A stretch of DNA of 64,000 bases, taken from positions 13,449,126-13,513,125 of the forward strand of contig JABACO010000006.1 in the NCBI GenBank assembly GCA_013339895.1, in the 5' to 3' direction. The position numbers and the translations under genes are program-made. Positions 59,875-64,000 of this stretch are shown here, one piece after another. The notes below the pieces were generated by a model that was not told the DNA's origin, did not search any database, and saw nothing but the letters and a program-made list of their open reading frames with translations. Every line of letters starts with the position of its first letter. The stretch's first letter is position 1. The stretch comes from Ephydatia muelleri. Taxonomy: Eukaryota > Porifera > Demospongiae > Spongillida > Spongillidae.

Positions 59875-59990
59875 TTGTACCTCCCCATCAGTGCAGATTA
59901 TTGTCAGTGCAGATTATTGTACCTCCCCATCAGTGCAGATTATTGTACCTCCCTATCAGTGCAGATTATTGTACCTCCCCATCAGATTGT
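59875..59990. repeat. 26-bp tandem repeat, about four copies
   Basis: Units of gtgcagattattgtacctcc plus ccatca. Confidence 0.9.
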
Positions 59991-59999
59991 GGTAAGTTT

Positions 60000-61061
60000 A
60001 CATAGACACTCTGAAAAACGCCTCGAGTATGCCAAACTTGGCATACCCTTATATGTGACTTATTCTCTGTTCTCTTTATTCGTCTCAAAGAACTATGTAC
60101 AAAGGACCAGTCCTCACCTATGGGACACTACAGTGTACATACTGGCATCATGCATGAGCTGTTTCATGGAATAGATCAAGAATGCATGTGTAGAGAGACA
60201 AAATGTGCGTGTGCCATCCATATCATATGCAGAAATCAGCGGTCACCAGGAAAGTGATGGTGTTCAAAAAGACATCCTATAGCATTGCTAGTACATGGGG
60301 GTAGTGTGATTGTTTGTGTTGAATGTATAAGTACTAATGGTTCGGATTTATTCAAAACAAAGTTAGACTTACACCTATTTAAATGTATGAAAAATGGTTA
60401 CTCTTGAATTTTATTAACTAACCGCAAGTTATAAAACATTTGCCACCTCATTTTTACATGTAGAAAGGTTGTAAGGTGCAAACTTTACCATTACATTGAA
60501 GATTTCAAGCAAACATACAAAATCAATTAAAATGTTTTCTGACCTAATTACGTTTTAATTGAATCTTAACGAATAATTGAGTTGCCACCCTTTATTATGA
60601 TTTGCAGCACATTGGTACATGTTTTCATGCCGATTATTCTAATTCGGGGAGCCTTTGAACAATGTTCGGTTACTGGCACCGCCATCTTGACCATTGTTGA
60701 ATAAATGGTCGTCATAACAGAAACACGGCCGGCTACATGTATACATGTAGCTTTACTAAATATTAGGTTTACTAACTCACAAATGGATCCATGCAGTATT
60801 TTGGTAAGGAGCCCTGGTTGAGTACGAAAACGGGGGGGGGAGGGGGGGGGGGGGGTTCGAAGTACAAGAACTGAGGCGCGATTCGCCGAATTGGCGCTGC
60901 GATTCTAATTTTATGCTTCATCACCGTTCAAATTTGTCCAACCCCACGGGTCTGCTACAGCAACTTGGGTAACATGTCACTTATGCGGGCAGTCTGCATT
61001 TGAGAACAGCTAATTATAAACGGCTTTCTATCTGAAATTGGTGACCACGCCAGTTAGCGTG
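60000..61061. other. Intergenic, nothing recognised
   Basis: No supported gene. A G run with one A lies at about 60831-60855. Ends at the assembly gap. Confidence 0.5.
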
Positions 61062-61161
61062 NNNNNNNNNNNNNNNNNNNNNNNNNNNNNNNNNNNNNNN
61101 NNNNNNNNNNNNNNNNNNNNNNNNNNNNNNNNNNNNNNNNNNNNNNNNNNNNNNNNNNNNN
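61062..61161. other. Assembly gap, exactly 100 N
   Basis: One hundred N, the conventional length for a scaffold gap of unknown size. Sequence after it repeats 28314-31177. Confidence 0.99.
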
Positions 61162-61972
61162 TTAGTACAGTAATGTATATCTGGGCCTATAGTATAATAC
61201 AAGACGTAAAACTTGAGCCACGCCCACGCTATGGCATAGGTGTGGCAATTGATGATATGCTCGGCCCCGCCCCCCGCCCCGCCCCCCCTTTCTCGTTCCG
61301 CATTTTGGATCCGCGCCACGGTAAGAGAATACCTCGAGTCATTCGATTGAGAGCTCAAATTGATTGTACACCATCAATGATCGCTACATGTATATGACTT
61401 CCCGTTGGCGTCACAATTTCTTCCATCAGCAAAATCAATTCAATTGTAGACCACATGATCACAGCTAATATCTATCATGGGATCAACAAGTTATATCACA
61501 CTGGGGACGAGACAAGCAATCAACCTCCAGCCCGATGACCTCCACGATGTCATAGCCACGTCGTTCAACAATACGTTCTATAGGACGTGTCGTTCTCGAT
61601 TACTTACAGCAAGCAATACTTGATTAAAGATAATCAATCCGTGTCAACGGTATTCTAGCTTGTGTGAGTACAGTTCAGAACAAATCACACAATGCATGGA
61701 AACCTAGCTCATACCAGCATACATTGCTAGCATACGTACGTACACTGACAATGCGCGGCCCAATGAGACAACGCGGCTCCGTTATATTCTTCCGTACCTC
61801 TCAGTATACCTAGCAGCGTAGGTAGCCTGCTGCTTGAGCTAGACAAAGAACATTGCAATATCATTTAGCAAAAATGACGTCACCTTACTTTAATGCTAGT
61901 GGCTTTTGCAGCTGTTGAGAATCATTTTTGCTTGAGACGTCATCATTAATCAATGACTTCATTTTAACTCAC

Positions 61973-62563
61973 ATTTATGAAGCAAACCGGAAGGTCCGTT
62001 GGGGCAAAATGAACAGCAAGATTTGGGCTGTGTCAGGCTGCATAATACGTCGCAATAGCAATTGGCTGTGCGTGTGTGGTACCATCAAGATTCTGACGTA
62101 ATCACGTGATGCTGCATGGTTGGCTCACCTTTGGAACAAAAGAAACAGCAGTTATGTCTCGAAACGCAATTTGTAGCGCAAGAACATCGCGCAATACCTG
62201 AAGGAGAAAGGCAAAGGGGAGGCAAAGTCTCAATTCATATTCGGGTTTCATACGTACAATTAGTGCAGCAAGGCAACGACCCTGTCGAATTGCATTTGAG
62301 GTCACAAGAACACAGTGCTGTTGGAAGAGTAAAGGCAAATAAATACCGCACTTCAATTACCCTTGTAATCTCTCCCCGGCCACTCCCTTCAACCATGGCT
62401 GTTTCCATTTCTCATGATCAGTCATGCAACACGCGTCCTTCTCACCTTCCTGGCAGCCAAGGCAGCAATCGCGGTTGAGCGCGCATTGCCAGTCACAGAA
62501 ACAAGATTGACTATTAGCAGTAGCGATCAAAGTGAGTAGAGAAATCAAAGTGATTTGAACCAT
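61973..62563 (-). CDS. Secreted cysteine-rich protein with four CxC-CC-C repeats (copy 2)
   Basis: Exons 62563-62446, 62317-62258, 62197-62129 and 62065-61973, at a constant offset of 32,845 from copy 1 and with identical predicted protein over these exons. Same signal peptide and four motifs. If the block is an assembly artefact, this is the second allele of the same gene and not a paralogue. Confidence 0.6.
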
Positions 62564-63422
62564 TTTTTTTTTTGTCTTTCTGTGCAGTACTGAGCTACAG
62601 TACTTCAGCTAGGAATTCGAACATATAGCCCTGAAGAAAGGATGTGGCTGCAATGAACGCACTAAAGGGCTTCATTCGTAATGATGTGTTGCCCATGAGC
62701 ACAAGTGGCTATACAGATAATTATATGTACCTGTAGCGCTAGCGAGCTGGAAGTGTAAACCGACAGACGTGAGCTATACCATGCATCATGTTAAATAATC
62801 AAAACGCATTATAAATTGTTATTGTATTATTCAGCAGGTGCAATACCTTTTACCGCTTAGCAACAACCACCGACCTTTAAAACTTCAGCCTAGTGCTGTG
62901 GTTTATTTCAATGCATGCAAGAACTATCTTTTGCATGCATATATCTCGCTTCATATATGAAGATGGTATGGCTCGAGCAACACATAGTGTCGTTTAATAT
63001 GTTCGTGGTATCGTCTACCTTGCAAGTGTGCGGTGACAAATTACTGTGAGCTTCTTGCTGACTTGCCCACGTAATGAACATACAGTTTAACCGCAGTTAC
63101 TGTAACCGCTTTAAATCGTCATCTATTTCATTAGTACACATCAAACTTCGATTCGAAAGTTCGTCGAATTTTAGGTGTAGCGTGACTTTCACAATAATAA
63201 TAGTTAACCCTTTTGTACCTTTGCTGCACTTTGTACCTTTGTATAGAAAACTTGCTGACCGGCATGCTTACATGTACTGCATGCAGAGTTAACAGGTGTG
63301 CGAGTACATCCAGCTCAACATCATCGAATACTTCATGGTGGACCCCGGCAGCTAAGAAGCCTCAAAATGGTGGCAGAACCTCAAGATCACGAGATCACTA
63401 AACATAGGAGTAATACGCACGC

Positions 63423-63655
63423 AGCAGTGGCCAGATCCAGGGGGGGAGGGGGGGGGGGGGGGGGCGCGGCTGGGGTAAGAAATTAAATATTCATAGCTTC
63501 AAGGGGTGGTCGCGGATGATAAAGTAATGAGCTACCACAAACATTAACTTGCCGCCCCAGACCCCTCCCCTTTTACATACACGCATAAATATTACCCCCT
63601 TTGCCCCCCCCCCCCCCCCCCCCCCCCTCGCAAAAAAATTCTGGATCCACCCCTG
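63423..63655. mobile_element. Inverted-repeat element with G/C runs, copy 2
   Basis: Counterpart of 30585-30835 inside the duplicated block, with shorter G and C runs. Confidence 0.6.
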
Positions 63656-64000
63656 CAAGTGTGAGTTAAAACTAAACAAGACAGGCGCCACATCGCATTT
63701 GATTAGCCATTCTAGGATGGCACGTGCTTACTTAGGATGGTACGTGCTTTACTAGATATTCCTGGAAGGGGTCGGCAGCTCATTACAGACTTCAGATGCT
63801 CATGCTAGCGTGTTCGATTATTCAGTTTAAAAGCGTGCGGGAATCGAATCGAACTTGACCCTAGGTTTCGTATTCGTGCTTTTAAAAATTCGAGATTCGT
63901 CGAGTCGAATCAATAACAGTCGATTCGTGCGGAGCACTGCTACCCTGACGCGGGTAGCCTAGACAGGAATTGAGCGCCCTCTCTCGCATGCATGTGTGAA

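Larger units (their letters stand above)
61162..64000. repeat. Large duplicated block, copy 2
   Basis: Direct copy of 28314-31177, running from the gap to the window end and probably beyond. Identity is very high; differences are mainly homopolymer lengths (for example the C run at 63605-63627) and one-to-few base indels. Confidence 0.95.

Noticed and set aside
61014..61397. Frames spanning the run of N
   Set aside because: They cross the 100-N assembly gap and have no meaning.

Overview
The window is eukaryotic and almost certainly from an early-branching marine invertebrate, most likely a sponge. Coding sequence is split into short exons with GT/AG borders. The genes are metazoan (Dlg-type L27-PDZ scaffold, Rac GTPase, PXMP4, EMI/EGF matrix protein). 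The rest is minisatellites, short inverted-repeat elements with G/C homopolymer runs, and decayed transposon genes of kinds common in sponge and cnidarian genomes. The phylum is an inference; no ribosomal or mitochondrial marker is present.

Layout. 0.7-12.5 kb (minus): a large secreted matrix-type gene, with two EMI-like exons at 12.2-12.5 kb followed by at least 13 phase 1-1 calcium-binding EGF exons. Its largest intron holds a 3-kb cluster of non-LTR retrotransposon fragments flanked by an 11-bp direct repeat. 13.2-16.1 kb: a reverse-transcriptase remnant broken up by minisatellites. 16.5-17.8 kb: DUF6589-type pseudogene. 18.2-19.5 kb (minus): RecQ-like helicase pseudogene. 19.8-20.3 kb (minus): tyrosine-recombinase pseudogene between direct repeats. 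22.9-25.1 kb: intact four-exon PXMP4. 25.8-27.5 kb (minus): intact six-exon Rac GTPase. 28.3-31.2 kb: a block repeated almost exactly after an N gap at 61.16-64.0 kb; it carries a small secreted cysteine-rich repeat gene. 31.7-34.8 kb: seven-exon Dlg-like gene that stops after L27 plus one PDZ. 35.5-37.4 kb: weak unknown gene. 39.2-42.5 kb: second cluster of the same retrotransposon family, including a large inverted duplication. 43.1-44.6 kb (minus): five-exon predicted GPI-anchored cupredoxin-like protein. 44.9-48.2 kb: a TIR transposon with SWIM/YqaJ/PHD coding sequence and an internally deleted THAP-DDE (Harbinger-type) transposase. 49.0-51.3 kb: integrase-core pseudogene. 51.4-51.8 kb: hAT C-terminal fragment. 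52.6-53.2 kb: collagen-like exon remnants. 55.4-58.1 kb (minus): decayed C2H2-headed transposon protein. 58.15-58.95 kb: 800-bp fold-back element. 61.06-61.16 kb: assembly gap.

The host genes form no operon or pathway. Two concern the secreted/matrix space (EMI-EGF, cysteine-rich protein), one is a predicted surface GPI protein, one is peroxisomal, and two are cortical/signalling proteins (Rac, Dlg-like). The most unusual candidates are the cysteine-rich four-repeat protein, the GPI cupredoxin-like protein, the single-PDZ Dlg-like gene, and the retrotransposon family whose C-terminal half looks like an R2-type zinc knuckle plus restriction-like nuclease.
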